Source: Synaphobranchus kaupii
Taxonomy: Eukaryota; Chordata; Actinopteri; Anguilliformes; Synaphobranchidae
Length of the DNA: 64,000 nt
Direction: 5' to 3'
Assembly (NCBI GenBank): GCA_029718625.1
Contig: CM056387.1
Coordinates: 33,550,105-33,614,104 of the forward strand
The notes beneath the pieces are model-generated. The model had not been told where the DNA came from and did no database searches. It saw only the letters and a program-made list of their open reading frames with translations. Both the position numbers and the translations under genes were made by a program. How positions within the stretch are numbered: the first letter of the stretch is position 1; each line of letters begins with the position of its first letter. Of this stretch, positions 1 through 12,478 are shown piece after piece.

Positions 1-175
1 GGAGAGCATTAGAAGCATCATGCTTGGTTGCACTTGCAGGGGAGCATTAGAAGCATCATGCTTGGTTGCGCTTACAGGGGAGCATTAGAAGCATCAGGCT
101 TGTTTGTGCTTGCAAGGGAGCATTAGAAGCATCAGCTTGGTTGCGCTTGCAGGAGAGCATAATTTACAGGGGAGT
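1..175. repeat. Minisatellite, about 39-bp unit, 4 copies
   Basis: Four imperfect tandem copies of a 36-40 bp unit built around GAGCATTAGAAGCATCA and GCTTGGTTGCGCTT, ending in a short degenerate copy. The array starts at or before the left edge of the window, so its full length is unknown. Not coding. Confidence 0.85.
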
Positions 176-639
176 TATAAAGATAAAGCCCACCGAGTTA
201 AAAAAGGGCTGCTGCGCAATTGATTCATTTCCATGTAATTGAGTGGATTTCACATAAAGCTGCTTTTTACGAACGCCGCCGACCAACGGACACTGTAAAC
301 TTTATAGGCACTTAGTAGGCCCTCCGTGAGACTGTGAAAATGGGCCCTGTCTCCGACTGTAGGCAGTTCAAATGGCACACTCCACTCCACAATGGCTTTT
401 ATGTATGCTCAAGCTTCCAACAAGGTTCAGGTCAACTGCTAGGCCCAATGGATCGGCTAAAAACATTTGCAGCGACCCTCTAACCCCCCTAGGGAAGTGA
501 AGCCAAATGCATTTGTGGATGATTTTATCCTGTTTACTTCCATTTTGGTAGCCAATTGTACCCTAGTAATTCCCTGTGTACTGCTCAGAAAATCGTAGCT
601 ACACAACCTCTTCGGCCAGTGGTAGGAAGGAGGTCACCA

Positions 640-865
640 CATCTTCTCCAAGGCGTAACTCCTCATGCCCCTGACAATGGTTCCAGCACTACACGGAGTC
701 ACTATGTGCACAACGATTCTCCCCGCCAAATCCCACCCACCCACCGTCCAATTTGACGCTTTCTCAAGGCACCGGCCATACTCGGATCTGGCCCTCTGTG
801 TGCAACTGCACCGACTCAAAGGCCAATGCTTTTACCACTGCGCCACCGCGGCTCCCCGATGAAAA
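640..865 (-). mobile_element. tRNA-derived SINE-like copy
   Basis: Read on the minus strand, 811-861 begins GGGGAGCCGCGGTGGCGCAG and continues with a tRNA-like A-box region (TGGCGCAGTGGT). This is followed by a body with a poorly preserved B box and an A-rich stretch outside the head. The layout resembles tRNA-headed fish SINEs. The family is not identified and the far end is a guess. Confidence 0.5.
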
Positions 866-1984
866 ATAAAGTATTTTTAAAAAGAAAAAGTCAAAGCGCT
901 CGATACCCTTCATTGAAACGACTGTTTCAGTTCCGATCGACACAATACGGACTCCACAAGCCAGACCGCTGGCCCCACCCGCCCACACCCCCTTTAATCT
1001 TTTGCTATGCTCTTCCACATGTTCCCTGACCTTCTGCAACATTTAGCGACTTGTTCCCGTCCAAAACTTGGCCGAGGAAGCCCATGTTTGACTTTTGACT
1101 GCTGTGACGAGGCCTGACAGGGCTGTCCCGCGCTGCTCGGAGTGAACCGCGGTGACCTTATCAGAGGCAGCGCCAAGCCATGTGGCACCCACAGTAATGA
1201 AGAATGACGATGAGGCCCTTAATCGTATATCTGCATGTGTGTGAAGAGAAACAAGCTGAGAGAGATGGGCACGGAGTGTGAAATTGAATCTCGTTAAGGG
1301 GGTGTGGCTTACTGCATCATAACTGGCGGCCAACCTGAGTTTTTATAAAGGGATACGAGACATGCTGCTAAGTAGACATGAGTTTTCGTTGTTATCTCCT
1401 GAATATATAGGCCTCGTTGTGCTTATCCCTTAGTTGAGTTATTAGGCACAGTACACTATGCATTCTACCCTGTAATCCCAATGTAAATGCACTGCAATAT
1501 GGGTGAACCCTGAACTTTCCATCTAATTCCATCAGGACATAAAACTGGGCTAGTAAAACTCGCTAGGAAATTAGCTCATGTACACACAACACACTGGTAG
1601 TTTTGGGGTCGACGGCCATGTTTATAACTGTAATCGGTGTGGTTGTGCGCCGGTTCACGCACGCGTGTGAAGGTGGTATGCTATCATCGTGAAAAGAGCG
1701 GCCCAAATCACGACCGCGGCGTCGAGTGGATTTGTCGCGCAGCAATGGTGTCCACCTGCAACGAGACTTCTGAAAGAATTAGAGTGTAACAGCATGTGCA
1801 CGGTGCTGCCGTGAAGTATTTCCCCCCTCGTGCACTCCCCAGGGCTTTGCACTCAGTTACTCATCCAGAGGAATTCAATTAAACGAGCCCATCAGAGCTT
1901 TGAACGGTAAAAGCGTCGCTTCAAAAATGGCATTTTGATTCTGCTGGAGTAACGTTTGTGTCTGGTGACACGGGCTAGATGAGA

Positions 1985-1992
1985 CCCCCCCC

Positions 1993-2066
<74 letters not shown>
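1985..2066. repeat. Poly-C followed by (CA)n microsatellite
   Basis: A run of C (1985-1995) leads into an uninterrupted CA dinucleotide repeat of about 36 copies. The cysteine/valine-rich minus-strand reading frames across it are artefacts of the repeat. Confidence 0.97.
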
Positions 2067-2067
<1 letters not shown>

Positions 2068-3617
2068 CAGACAACTCATTGCTTTCACTTAACAACCTGT
2101 TTCATTCTTTACTTATTTTGACTTAATACATAATTGGAAATCGCTGCTGCGGTTCATTTAACTGGCTTTTGTTCTGCGGGGAAGGGCGAGAGGTTGTGTT
2201 TGCAGAGAGATTTCTCTCATTCTCCGCTTCTGTGCCAGCGAGCTCTCCCAGACCCCCGGCTCCCATGTCCAATTGCACACAATTACAAAGGGCTTTTCGC
2301 ACGGCGCGCTCCGGCTATTTCGGTCGGCGGTTTTTTTCCCGTGGCGGGGCCAAAACTACAAGGGCACGCGCTGTTCTCAAAACCTTTGTGTTCTTCCCGA
2401 AGCCAGGATGCGTTTTACGTGCTGCGTGTAAAACAGTCTGTGAAGCACAGGACAGCATTCATTAAGAGCGCTGTGACAAGAAACACTGGATTCATTGATT
2501 GACTCTTTTATCTTGACTTTGATAATAATGAATACCCTTAGACTTAGAGTATGGGTAAAATATTAGCAGGCTAAAGTACATGTCTTCCTGCAGAGACATT
2601 TGTTCTCATCAATTAATTGTAAAAGAAGAATAATCTTTTGAAGTGTACATTGAGCTCCTGACCTGCTGTGGTTGTTGAAGATCTCATGCACCAGTGACCC
2701 CTGCTGGTGGAGTGAGTAACCACAAGTCCTCAGTCCTTGTTCTCTCACTTTTGCCACCAGATCATCCTTCAGTAGCCTATAGCTGACTGAGTAATTTCCT
2801 CCCTCCCCTCTGTACCTCAGTATGTGTTGTGAGCATTCTGGCACAAAATGGCCACCGTGCTTCAGCCATGGTGCAGGACAACCTGCAACTGCCTTGTTCC
2901 GCAATTCCTGAAAGACGCCCCTGAAGTCATCCACCTTTTTAAGGCACCTGCTCGCACGATGGACATCCCCAGAGACACATGCAGAGATGGTAGTCATACT
3001 GCAACCATTGCTTCTGGATGAACGTGTGAAACGATGAGCTTTTCCGGAGAGTTCCTCCAGTTCCAGTGAAAGCCCATTTACAGTGGGGGGGGTGGTAGAG
3101 TGTATCCAGTCTGCGGCTTTGAGGGACTAATATTCATTATGGCAGATTGATATTGTCTGCATGAATCACAGAGAATGTCACATCGGTCAGGGAAGAATGA
3201 TAAAAAAGCTACCTTTGCACTCCGCCATTTTTAGCAGCCTTCATGGAACCCTATTAACCTTAAACTCTCAAAGCTTGTTGTTGACCTGCATTGACCCAAA
3301 ATACTTATTTACATGTACATGTATAAGTATTTACTTTGTTGGCATAAATAATAGAGGTACTGTCCATGCACTGGAAAAATAAATAGAATGTGTCAAATAT
3401 ATGACATAAAATGGCATTCATCAATCATATATAAAAGTTTTTTTAAAATTTAAGTGAAACAGATGTTTCAGCATATAGTCAGTGCTATCTTCTGCTCCGA
3501 CATTATGTCAAGAGTCATTTTGGCCAAGCGCAACAATTGCCTTTAACCATTAAATGTTATCGCAAGATGTATAAAATCATAATATTGAAGGCATGTCGCA
3601 TGGCACATTTTCATAAA

Positions 3618-3620
<3 letters not shown>

Positions 3621-3650
<30 letters not shown>
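3621..3650 (+). repeat. (CT)n microsatellite beside a splice acceptor
   Basis: About 14 CT units lie 30-60 bases before the acceptor CTCTCTCCAG at 3671-3680 and extend its polypyrimidine tract. In the transcript this is a CU-rich stretch, a typical target of polypyrimidine-tract-binding proteins. Length polymorphism here could touch exon recognition, which is an inference. Confidence 0.9.
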
Positions 3651-3652
<2 letters not shown>

Positions 3653-3680
3653 CCATTCCTCCCCCTGTCTCTCTCTCCAG

Positions 3681-3982
3681 GGAAGGAGGAGTCGGTGGCC
3701 ACCTTCAAGGGGAACGAGTTCTTCTGCTACGACCTGTCTCTGACGCCCATCCAGAGCAGCACGGACGAGATCACGCTCTCCTTCCGCACCCTGCAGCGCA
3801 ATGGCCTGATGCTGCACACGGGCAAGTCGGCCGACTACGTCAACCTGTCGCTGAAGAGCGGCGCCGTCTGGCTGGTCATCAACCTGGGCTCGGGGGCCTT
3901 CGAGGCGCTGGTGGAGCCCGTCAACGGCAAGTTCAACGACAACGCCTGGCACGACGTGCGCGTCACCCGCAACCTGCGCCAG
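3681..3982 (+). CDS. nrxn2: Neurexin LNS2-domain exon (neurexin-2 type)
   Basis: Internal exon of alpha-neurexin, the presynaptic adhesion receptor. It encodes the first 100 residues of the second LNS (laminin G-like) domain. The acceptor is CTCTCTCCAG|GG and the donor CAG|GTAGCG. The exon opens with two bases that finish a split codon, then reads [19 protein letters not shown]. Highly conserved neurexin blocks follow: [38 protein letters not shown] and [36 protein letters not shown] and DVRVTRN favour neurexin-2 over neurexin-1 (from memory of the family, not an alignment). The exon ends at a codon boundary, exactly where vertebrate alpha-neurexins carry splice site 2. The exon is very GC-rich at third positions, unlike the surrounding intron. 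An internal GTG at 3695 is not a start. The paralogue (a or b copy) cannot be told. Confidence 0.95.
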
Positions 3983-6572
3983 GTAGCGCTTCCCTCCGTC
4001 ACTCTCTCTCCACCTTTGACTTTTGACCTTTGACCCTTACCTTCTTCATCCCCCTCGTCCTTCCTGCGCAGGTATCCCCGGATGGAGCATCAGCGCTGTG
4101 GGTTGCCATGTCCTCTTTTGAACTCCCCAGGTGTTTGAACACTGTTGAAAGCCTCCGTGTAGCAGCTCTCCAAGGCCAGAGGAGGAGGGGGGGGTGGGGG
4201 GAGGGGGGTGTACTAATGTCTCCGAGCTGAGCAAATTGAAAAGGGAAGGCCACATCCTGATCTGAATCTTATGTGAGGCCCTGCCGCAGAAGAGCTCTCT
4301 GTTAAAATATTGAGCAAACCTGTCGTGGTGCATAATCACAGGGAGGCCAGAGGTGACCTTGACCCTGGCATTTTTAGAACACACTACCAGTGTAACATGG
4401 GACCGCTCTTAAAATGCGTTTCTTGACCGTGCAGCACTTCAACACAAAATGTGGGGCAGAGACTGTAAATTAGAGCTTGCAGCGTTTGTCTTCATGGCCT
4501 CGGCCCAGCCGAGAGGACCTGGGGTTCAGGTTTGACTTGTTTGTTCATCTGTCGCGGAGGCTTGAAATGAGTTTCAATCACCTGGCTGATCCGAGGGTTC
4601 AAAGACGACGTGATCAGATTTCTGAGCGGGACCTCTATCAGTGCATGTCACATCAATGTGTTTTTCACCACGTATGAAAAGTTGGGTGCAGAGTAAAGTG
4701 TTGATAAGGAGCCCCTGTCCACCTTCAATAACAGAAGCAGATTTGACAGAAGTGCGTCACTGGGCAGCGTTCTCACTCACCATCGCCAATTTTCCCTGCT
4801 TTCGGTAATTACAATTGGAGCAAATGTCTCGTCAGAGCCAGCAACAGCTATCGTAATTAGCCGATGCTGCACGACCCTGATGCGGACGCGTTCCGCAAGT
4901 CACCTTTCAGTGCGAGTCACACGCGGTAAGAAACAAATACCCCCCCTTTCCAAAAAGCAGCGTCGTCCCCCATTGTTACTGTACGCGCCTGAAAACAGGA
5001 TCGCCCGTTATCGATCCTGGAAAACGGGACCGCCATAAGTCAAGAAGGTTGATGAGGTTGTTCTTGGCTGGGACGCGATCGGTCACGCTCTCGAAGACAA
5101 ACTGCCTGTTCCCTCCTGGTGAGAGATTGCGTTCGAACCAGCCCCGCACCAATGAAATCAAAGGCCTGCTTTTTGTTCTCCCCTTCTGCCTTCTTCGGTT
5201 CAGAAGTGTACATGGGAGAAATGTCAAATGGCAGGATGCCAGCAAACACCGCCCCGGGTGGGGCAACTGGAGCTGTGGGCGCACACAAACACCAGATGAA
5301 GCCCAGGGGATGTAGGGAGCTGCAGTCTAATATCTCTAACTGTCAGCGTTGTCTATGCAGCCGAATGCTCCGGTGACAGGTCGTTCAGCCCTTCAGGTGT
5401 CGCGGGTTTGGGATTTGGAGAGGGAGAGAGTTACATGCTGAAGTGACGGGTTGTCTTGGAGAGAAAAAGTCGCGCGGAACCGGTGGATTTACAAGATCAA
5501 CGCCGGAAAAGTGTTGATCTACCGTAGAGAACTGAATGTGTTTGTCTCGAGAAGCAAATCCTCGCAGCGCGGTCCACCCCTACGCCGGGGGCCACTTGGT
5601 ACAATCCGAGTACCATTGTCCAATCAGGGCTGAAGTAGAGGTCACCTGACCCAGTGAAGGACATGTGGGCAGTACTGGTAATGACGTAGTGAATGAACCA
5701 CTGTATATAGCCTACTCGAAATGATAACATTGCTTTACTGATGTACAATTTTCCTGAGTTACTTACTAAGTTACTGAATCGAGTGTGTCTTCTCATTCTG
5801 ACAACCCATTTTTAGCCAGTGGGATTGAAATGGGACCAGCGGCAAACTCTTCTACAGGAAAAAGTATGCGGTTATTGATCACTGACACACAGAGCAAGAC
5901 AGCGCAGTTCGATCGCCGCACACACTGAGCATGACTGCTAACGGACTAACCCCTCGGCCTGACCGCTGCGTTGGATGGGAGCGTCAACGCCTACCGCGTT
6001 AGAACTGCGGGGGAGGCCTTTGCGTGAGCCTGGGCTAGCGGGCGGTGGCGTTATCGGTTCTGGTGTCAGCGTTAATCAATGAAGGGGAGATAAAGAGCTG
6101 CCTTGGGGTCACAGGCTGAGTACACTTTCTCCCGGTCCACATCGAGCCGAGGCGGTGAAATCACGCGGCGATATCATCGCCATCGCCGACAGCTTCAGAT
6201 CCTCAGGGAGTGCTAAAACCCGTACGCTGCCATCGACCGTCTCACAATGGAGCCCTCGAGATGAATGTGTGGACGGTAATGGCTCTCCGGCGTCCCTGAG
6301 GAGTTAACACTCAGACCAAGGTAGATTGAGACATTACTGAGCATTACTGCATGGTAGAACCCTATGCATGAATGATCTCAACATTCAAGAGGTAAAAATT
6401 TACAACTTTGCCTCTTATCAATGAGGCAAAGTTGCTCATGTTAAGGGCAAAGTAAATGTATAAACCATAATCGGATGATAGGATTTATAATCCTTTATGA
6501 AATAAAGGAAAAATAATTTTTTTTTAATTGGGCTTGGCTGTCTGATGCCAACAGCCAGAGAGCTCCACCTAG

Positions 6573-6576
<4 letters not shown>

Positions 6577-6648
<72 letters not shown>
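6577..6648. repeat. (GA)n microsatellite
   Basis: Uninterrupted GA dinucleotide run of about 36 units. The Arg-Glu or Leu-Ser reading frames across it are artefacts. Confidence 0.97.
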
Positions 6649-6652
<4 letters not shown>

Positions 6653-8052
6653 TTTCGACTCATAAAAAAAACTTGCTTTTGCTTTTCTCTTATGTTCAGC
6701 AGAACTGGAAAAGCTGTTGTCCCCATTACTGATTTAAAAGGCTTTTGGCCTTTAAGAATACCACCCGCTGCCATCTTCCAAGTCCTGCCCACAGTGACTA
6801 AACCTTAGAAAGCCAATAATAATTTTCATTTGATTTATTTAACGTCTGCTGGAGTTTTAAAAAACTGAGTGGCACATTGATGAGGATATTGGAGGGTGAC
6901 TCCTCGTCCTCACATCAGTCAGACGGCTGGCAATGCGGTTGCCAGAGCGATGATGGGGCTATCATGCAGCAGGTTGGAGACGTAAGCGTAGGTGGTGGCG
7001 GAGTTCTCAGAGGCACCATGCTGTTCCTGGAGGACCCAATCACTCTCATGGGGACCTGGGTGCGCTCGTCTCCTCCATCTGGGAACGCCTCCCACCATAA
7101 ACCCCTCTCATTTTCAAGTCTATTTATTTTTTTACCCAGAAGCCCTTATACCGGGGTTACAAATCATACATATGGGTTTTATGGCAGCAAGCTGCTTGCC
7201 ATTTAAATTTACTGCTTCCTGGTTCTATAACCTGGACACCTGGCCAGAGCATCAGCTGGGCGTCTTTGTGATGTCATAATCCGTCTGGGACTCAACATTC
7301 TCAAGCAGCTGGAATGAATTAGAATCTGCACCCATTCACTCACATGCACGAGATTGCAAAGCATTACCACATGAATTCTCGTTCAACAAAATACACTCTA
7401 GTCCAAAGTACTCACTCGTACCAGTAGGATGAATACGTATATATAGACCAAATTGAATCCTTTCAGAATTAGCTGGCAGTTATGTGCCATCTGCTATATC
7501 TGTATGGAGAGCACTATATTATTAAGAGATGGTGTTGGCAATAACGGCTTCCACATCACCGATAGCTTTTATAGGCTGCGCTGGAGAAAGAAATGCCATT
7601 TGAACCCTCAGCCAGTTGCTTGCAAAGTGCACGCCATTATATCGCATCTCAGAGAATAATGAGAACACCTATTTAGTAAACAAAGAAAACGGCAATTTGT
7701 CTCATTCAGTGAAGTGCAAACATCTGTGTCACGTTAAGTGGCACCTGAGCCATGATTTAAACGTGTGAGTTAGAGGACTGTGCCTCCAGAACAGAGTCCA
7801 ATACGGAGAGGTGTGGCAGCGGAATCATTGTGCCCTTCCTGCCCCCTCACGCACTACCTGCTCCGCCCTGCAGGCACAGTACCAGGTGGGCACAGCTGGC
7901 AAATGTTCAGACAATGTAAAATACATTTCTGCTATTTGGACAATTTTGTGAAATCCCTTGTTTTGATTGGCCCGCGGTAAATCACTGTGTGCAAAGTGAT
8001 GTTTTCCCATAACAAAGTGACCAATTTATTTTCTTTTTTTCCACCATGAACA

Positions 8053-9189
8053 AAACAGACTGAGAATAGGAGGCAGACACGACCAAATCTAAACTTCACC
8101 AAACAGTCTGAGAATAGGATACAGACACAACCAAATATTCCCTTCACCAAACAGACTGAGAATAGGATACAGACACGACCAAATCTTCCCTTCACCAAAC
8201 AGACTGAGAATAGGATACAGACACAACCAAATATTCCCTTCACCAAACAGACTGAGAATAGGATACAGACACGACCAAATCTTCCCTTCACCAAACAGAC
8301 TGAGAATAGGATACAGACACGACCAAATCTTCCCTTCACCAAACAGACTGAGAATAGGATACAGACACGACCAAATCTTCCCTTCACCAAACAGACTGAG
8401 AATAGGATACAGACACAACCAAATCTTCCCTTCACCAAACAGACTGAGAATAGGATACAGACACAACCAAATCTTCCCTTCACCAAACAGACTGAGAATA
8501 GGATACAGACACGACCAAATCTTCCCTTCACCAAACAGACTGAGAATAGGATACAGACACAACCAAATCTTCCCTTCACCAAACAGACTGAGAATAGGAT
8601 ACAGACACAACCAAATCTTCCCTTCACCAAACAGACTGAGAATAGGATACAGACACGACCAAATCTTCCCTTCACCAAACAGACTGAGAATAGGATACAG
8701 ACACGACCAAATCTTCCCTTCACCAAACAGACTGAGAATAGGATACAGACACGACCAAATCTTCCCTTCACCAAACAGACTGAGAATAGGATACAGACAC
8801 AACCAAATCTTCCCTTCACCAAACAGACTGAGAATAGGAGGCAGACACGCCCAAATCTTCCCTTCGCCAAACAGACTGAGAATAGGATACAGACACGACC
8901 AAATCTTCCCTTCCCCAAACAGATTGAGAATAGGATACAGACACAACCAAATATTCCCTTCACCAAACAGTCTGAGAATAGGATACAGACACAACCAAAT
9001 ATTCCCTTCACCAAACAGACTGAGAATAGGATACAGACACAACCAAATCTTCCCTTCACCAAACAGACTGAGAATAGGAGACAGACACAACCAAATCTTC
9101 CCTTCACCAAACAGACTGAGAATAGGATACAGACACGACCAAATATTCCCTTCACCAAACAGACTGAGAATAGGATACAGACACGACCA
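8053..9189. repeat. 48-bp minisatellite, about 24 copies
   Basis: Tandem array with an exact 48-bp period: copies recur at 8341, 8581, 8821 and 9061, each 240 bases (5 units) apart. Each unit carries AAACAGACTGAGAATAGGAT and ACAGACACGACC. Copies differ by single bases, mainly a G/A in GACACG/AACC and CTTCCC/ATTCCC. Because 48 is a multiple of three and no stop falls in some frames, long 16-residue-period open frames appear on both strands. They are by-products of the period, not genes. Confidence 0.97.
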
Positions 9190-9830
9190 GCCAATTAATC
9201 TCTTCCCTTCTGCTTCCATCGCCTTCCTCTTGTGCAATTTGTCACCTAGCAACAGGGCTGTGTTGTTTAATCCTGAGCTGGTGCAGCTGCAAGATGGAGT
9301 TAACCCTCTCTGCTCTCCTATGCCCCCCACTCTTTTTTGGCTCGTTTAAACCAAAATAATTTCCAGTCACTCTAGAAGAAAACTCTCCCAGGGATACATT
9401 ATTTTAGAGGGATTCTGACTCAGTAATCTGGTCTCTCCTTTGTCATGCAAATATTTGCCAGTAAATTAAATAGGTTACACTAGCCAAGGAAAATCTCTCT
9501 CGTGCTATCCATTGTGTTGAGTGGAGCTGAAGCCAAATGCCATTACTGGGCCATTTTGTTGTGTGATCGGTTGTGGAGACCAGATGGCCTTTGTCTTTGT
9601 TTCTGAATGGATGGTTAATTCTTTAAATTAAATTATTTAAATAAAATTTTATTAATTTTTTTTTGTATAGGGAGAGGCGGCCTTGGTTGCGGGAATTGAT
9701 CACTCATCACCCAATAGCGTATGCATTTAGGAATGTGAATGATCTGCTCTGGGTGCCAGAGAGGAAATAATTGTAGGAAGTCAAAATGAAAGAATGCTTG
9801 TGAACAGATGTCATCTTTCCCCCTCACTTT

Positions 9831-11405
9831 CTGTCTCCCTCTCATCTGTTCTCTCTCTCAGTAACTGTCCCACACTTCCTGCCTCCCTCTCATCTGTTCT
9901 CTCTCAGTAACTGTCCCACACTTCCTGTCTCCCTCTCATCTGTTCTCTCTCTCAGTAACTGTCCCACACTTCCTGTCTCCCTCTCATCAGGGCTGTGTCC
10001 GAATCAGCACTCTTCCACACTGTTGAGTAGCCTTGGTAAGTAGATAGGGCGAGAAAGTCGTAGAGTGCGCGAAAAATTTTAAAATTGCAGTATACTTCAA
10101 ACACCCGGATGACACACTTACTTCCGGGTTTTCGCTGAGTACATTCGGGAGCACACTTTTCAGGAAGTACACGAACATTTTGGTCACGTGAATATGACGT
10201 GAAGCTTCGTTTAAAAAAAATGAGCCGCAGTTTCGCTGACGTTTTCCTTCAAATACAACAAAAACAACACGTAAAATGGCAGCGCAAGACTGGGGCGCGG
10301 GGTTGCCAGATTTTGTAAGACTTCCCTGCCAAATGGCGACTCAAAACTAACCCAAATTATAGGCTATTTTTAACCGAAACCGACGTATTTTAAATAGAAA
10401 TCATCATGTTTTTAATTTTTAAAATAAGTGCGTGCTTTGCGACTTTTCATTTTTACCCGTGACTGCACTTTGAAAGTATCCCAATTTAACTGTAAAACCG
10501 CGGACATGGCAACAGTGGTGGGACGTCTTTGGAAATAGTATAGCAGATATATTTTGCGCCCTGCTAAACAGTGCACATTAAACAGCACACTTCTGCCAGT
10601 GCACTCTTCGCAGGAGACAGGGCGCAGTAGATAGAGCTCTGATTCGGACACAGCCCTGTTCTCTCTCTCAGTAACTGTCCCACACTTCCTGCCTCCCTCT
10701 CATCTGTTCTCTCTCTCAGTAACTGTCCCACACTTCCTGTCTCCCTCTCATCTGTTCTCTCTCTCAGTAACTGTCCCACACTTCCTGCCTCCCTCTCATC
10801 TGTTCTCTCTCTCAGTAACTGTCCCACACTTCCTGCCTCCCTCTCATCTGTTCTCTCTCTCAGTAACTGTCCCACACTTCCTGTCTCCCTCTCATCTGTT
10901 CTCTCTCTCAGTAACTGTCCCACACTTCCTGTCTCCCTCTCATCTGATCTCTCTCTCCTCTCTCAGTAACTGTCCCACACTTCCTGTCTCCCTCTCATCT
11001 GTTCTCTCTCTCTCAGTAACTGTCCCACACTTCCTGTCTCCCTCTCATCTGTTCTCTCTCAGTAACTGTCCCACACTTCCTGCCTCCCTCTCATCTGTTC
11101 TCTCAGTAACTGTCCCACACTTCCTGCCTCCCTCTCATCTGTTCTCTCTCTCTCAGTAACTGTCCCACACTTCCTGTCTTCCTCTCATCTGTTCTCTTTC
11201 TCAGTAACTGTCCCACACTTCCTGCCTCCCTCTCATCTGTTCTCTCTCTCAGTAACTGTCCCACACTTCCTGTCTCCCTCTCATCTGTTCTCTCTCTCTC
11301 AGTAACTGTCCCACACTTCCTGCCTCCCTCTCATCTGTTCTCTCTGTCTCAGTAACTGTCCCACACTTCCTGTCTCCCTCTCATCTGTTCTCTCTCTCAG
11401 TAACT
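9831..11405 (+). repeat. CT-rich 48-bp minisatellite, about 19 copies, split by a MITE
   Basis: About three copies lie before and sixteen after the element at 9988-10658. The unit contains TTCTCTCTCTCAGTAACTG and CCCACACTTCCTGTCTCCCT. The number of CT pairs before CAG varies between copies, so the period wobbles around 48. On the sense strand each unit carries a polypyrimidine tract followed by CAG, like a 3' splice site. The minus-strand 16-residue-period frame is an artefact. Confidence 0.95.
9988..10658. mobile_element. MITE-like DNA transposon with 20-bp inverted ends
   Basis: Both ends carry CAGGGCTGTGTCCGAATCAG in inverted orientation as a perfect 20-bp match. The 671-bp interior has no transposase frame, so it is non-autonomous. 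It sits inside the CT-rich minisatellite. Compared with an uninterrupted unit, no clear target duplication is visible and the exact edge is ambiguous by about 3 bp. The ends resemble those of the larger element at 49057-50697 (GGCTGTATCC). The superfamily is uncertain: hAT-like by the CAG ends, or Harbinger-like by relation to the second element. Confidence 0.85.
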
Positions 11406-12206
11406 GAATGTTACACAGAGCTCCATGTGGCACGTGTGTGACTGCACAGAGGGACCTAACTGACAGTAACACATAAATTAATGGCCATGCATCAGCATGT
11501 CATATTGACATGCAAAGGGTGCATGCTAATGTGTTCGTCTTTATGTGCTACTGCTCTTCTCCAGTGCAAAATTAGTAAACATTGGGCTCTAGTACCATAC
11601 AGAGAGCGAGAGAGAGAGAAGGAGAGTCCATCTTTGAGCTATTCTGCTTTGCTCCTTACTTTGAAAATCAAGTATATACTGTTTATTTTTTTGTAAATTT
11701 AAAATTCCAAGTAAAATAATTAAATAAAAAATGACTGACTGTCACTGACAGTCACCGATCACTTCAGCAGTATGCTTGTGTGTGAACACATTTTATTATG
11801 AATTTTTTACTCGTCAGTTTTCGCCTGATGTTGTTTTTGTTTTATAAATACAGCCTGCCATGGACAGGGCTACTGTAGAGAATATTGTTTGTTACAGCGT
11901 TGTGGATTATAGAGTGCTTTTCAGATGTAATTCCGCTTTTTCAATTTTATTTCCTTTGTGTTTGAAGCATGTGACGGTGGCCTGCCTCTTTAGTACACTG
12001 GGAGAGGGTTACGGAGTAGTTAAGCTGTGAAAATGGATTTACCGTCCGTCCTTACATGTGTATCAGCGTGCACGCGCTTGGTTGGCGGGGGGCTATTGTT
12101 TGCCTTGTCGTTACACAAGATTGAGAGCTCTCTGTTCATTAGAAAACACGGGCGGGTTTTCACAGCACACTAAGCCAACCACTTTGTGAGCTGAGGAAAC
12201 TGCACA

Positions 12207-12226
12207 CCCCCCCCCCCCCCCCCCCC
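12207..12226. repeat. Poly-C tract
   Basis: Run of 20 C. Confidence 0.95.
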
Positions 12227-12340
12227 TCCCCGCCAGGAAGTGGTTAACTCGCCCCGCCATGGCGAATATGAGCGTGATCGTCCGTCTTTCACTCCAGCTA
12301 TTCTCTCTTCCTGTGAAACAGCGTGCCTCTAACACCTGGA

Positions 12341-12478
12341 ACTGACTCTGCTATCATCTCTCAGAAGATAACTCAGTTTTCTCATTACATATTAAAAGAA
12401 GATGGGCCTTTCCCATTGCAAAAGGATCAATCAACTACTTACTGTAATTTCAGCGTGCCTCTGGTCTGCTTTACCCTT
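12341..12478 (+). repeat. Local duplication, copy 1
   Basis: Direct repeat of 13644-13766. Both copies share ATCATCTCTCAGAA, CTCATTACATATTAAAAGAAG and GGCCTTTCCCATTGCAAAAG over about 115 bp with a few mismatches. Here CAGCGTGC runs straight into CTCTGGTCTGCTTTACCC. In copy 2 the same two blocks are separated by about 85 bases including a poly-C. Confidence 0.9.

Larger units (their letters stand above)
176..3680 (+). other. nrxn2: Intron upstream of the neurexin LNS2 exon
   Basis: Non-coding stretch before the first recognised exon, taken as intron because the exon at 3681 opens with a splice acceptor and a split codon. It contains a SINE-like copy (640-865), a CA microsatellite and a CT run next to the acceptor. 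A 144-codon minus-strand reading frame at 2563-2997 has no recognisable family and is not called a gene. No other structure was supported. Confidence 0.6.

Noticed and set aside
2563..2997. 144-codon minus-strand frame
   Set aside because: It contains an ATG and no low-complexity bias, but no recognised domain, no splice context and ordinary composition. Possibly part of a dispersed repeat.
7932..9330. Minus-strand frames of 420 and 413 codons with a 16-residue period
   Set aside because: The 48-bp minisatellite is a multiple of three, so any stop-free frame stays open. No flanking gene structure or conserved domain.
10564..10923. Minus-strand frame with GQLLRERTDERE repeats
   Set aside because: Produced by the CT-rich 48-bp minisatellite running out of the MITE edge.
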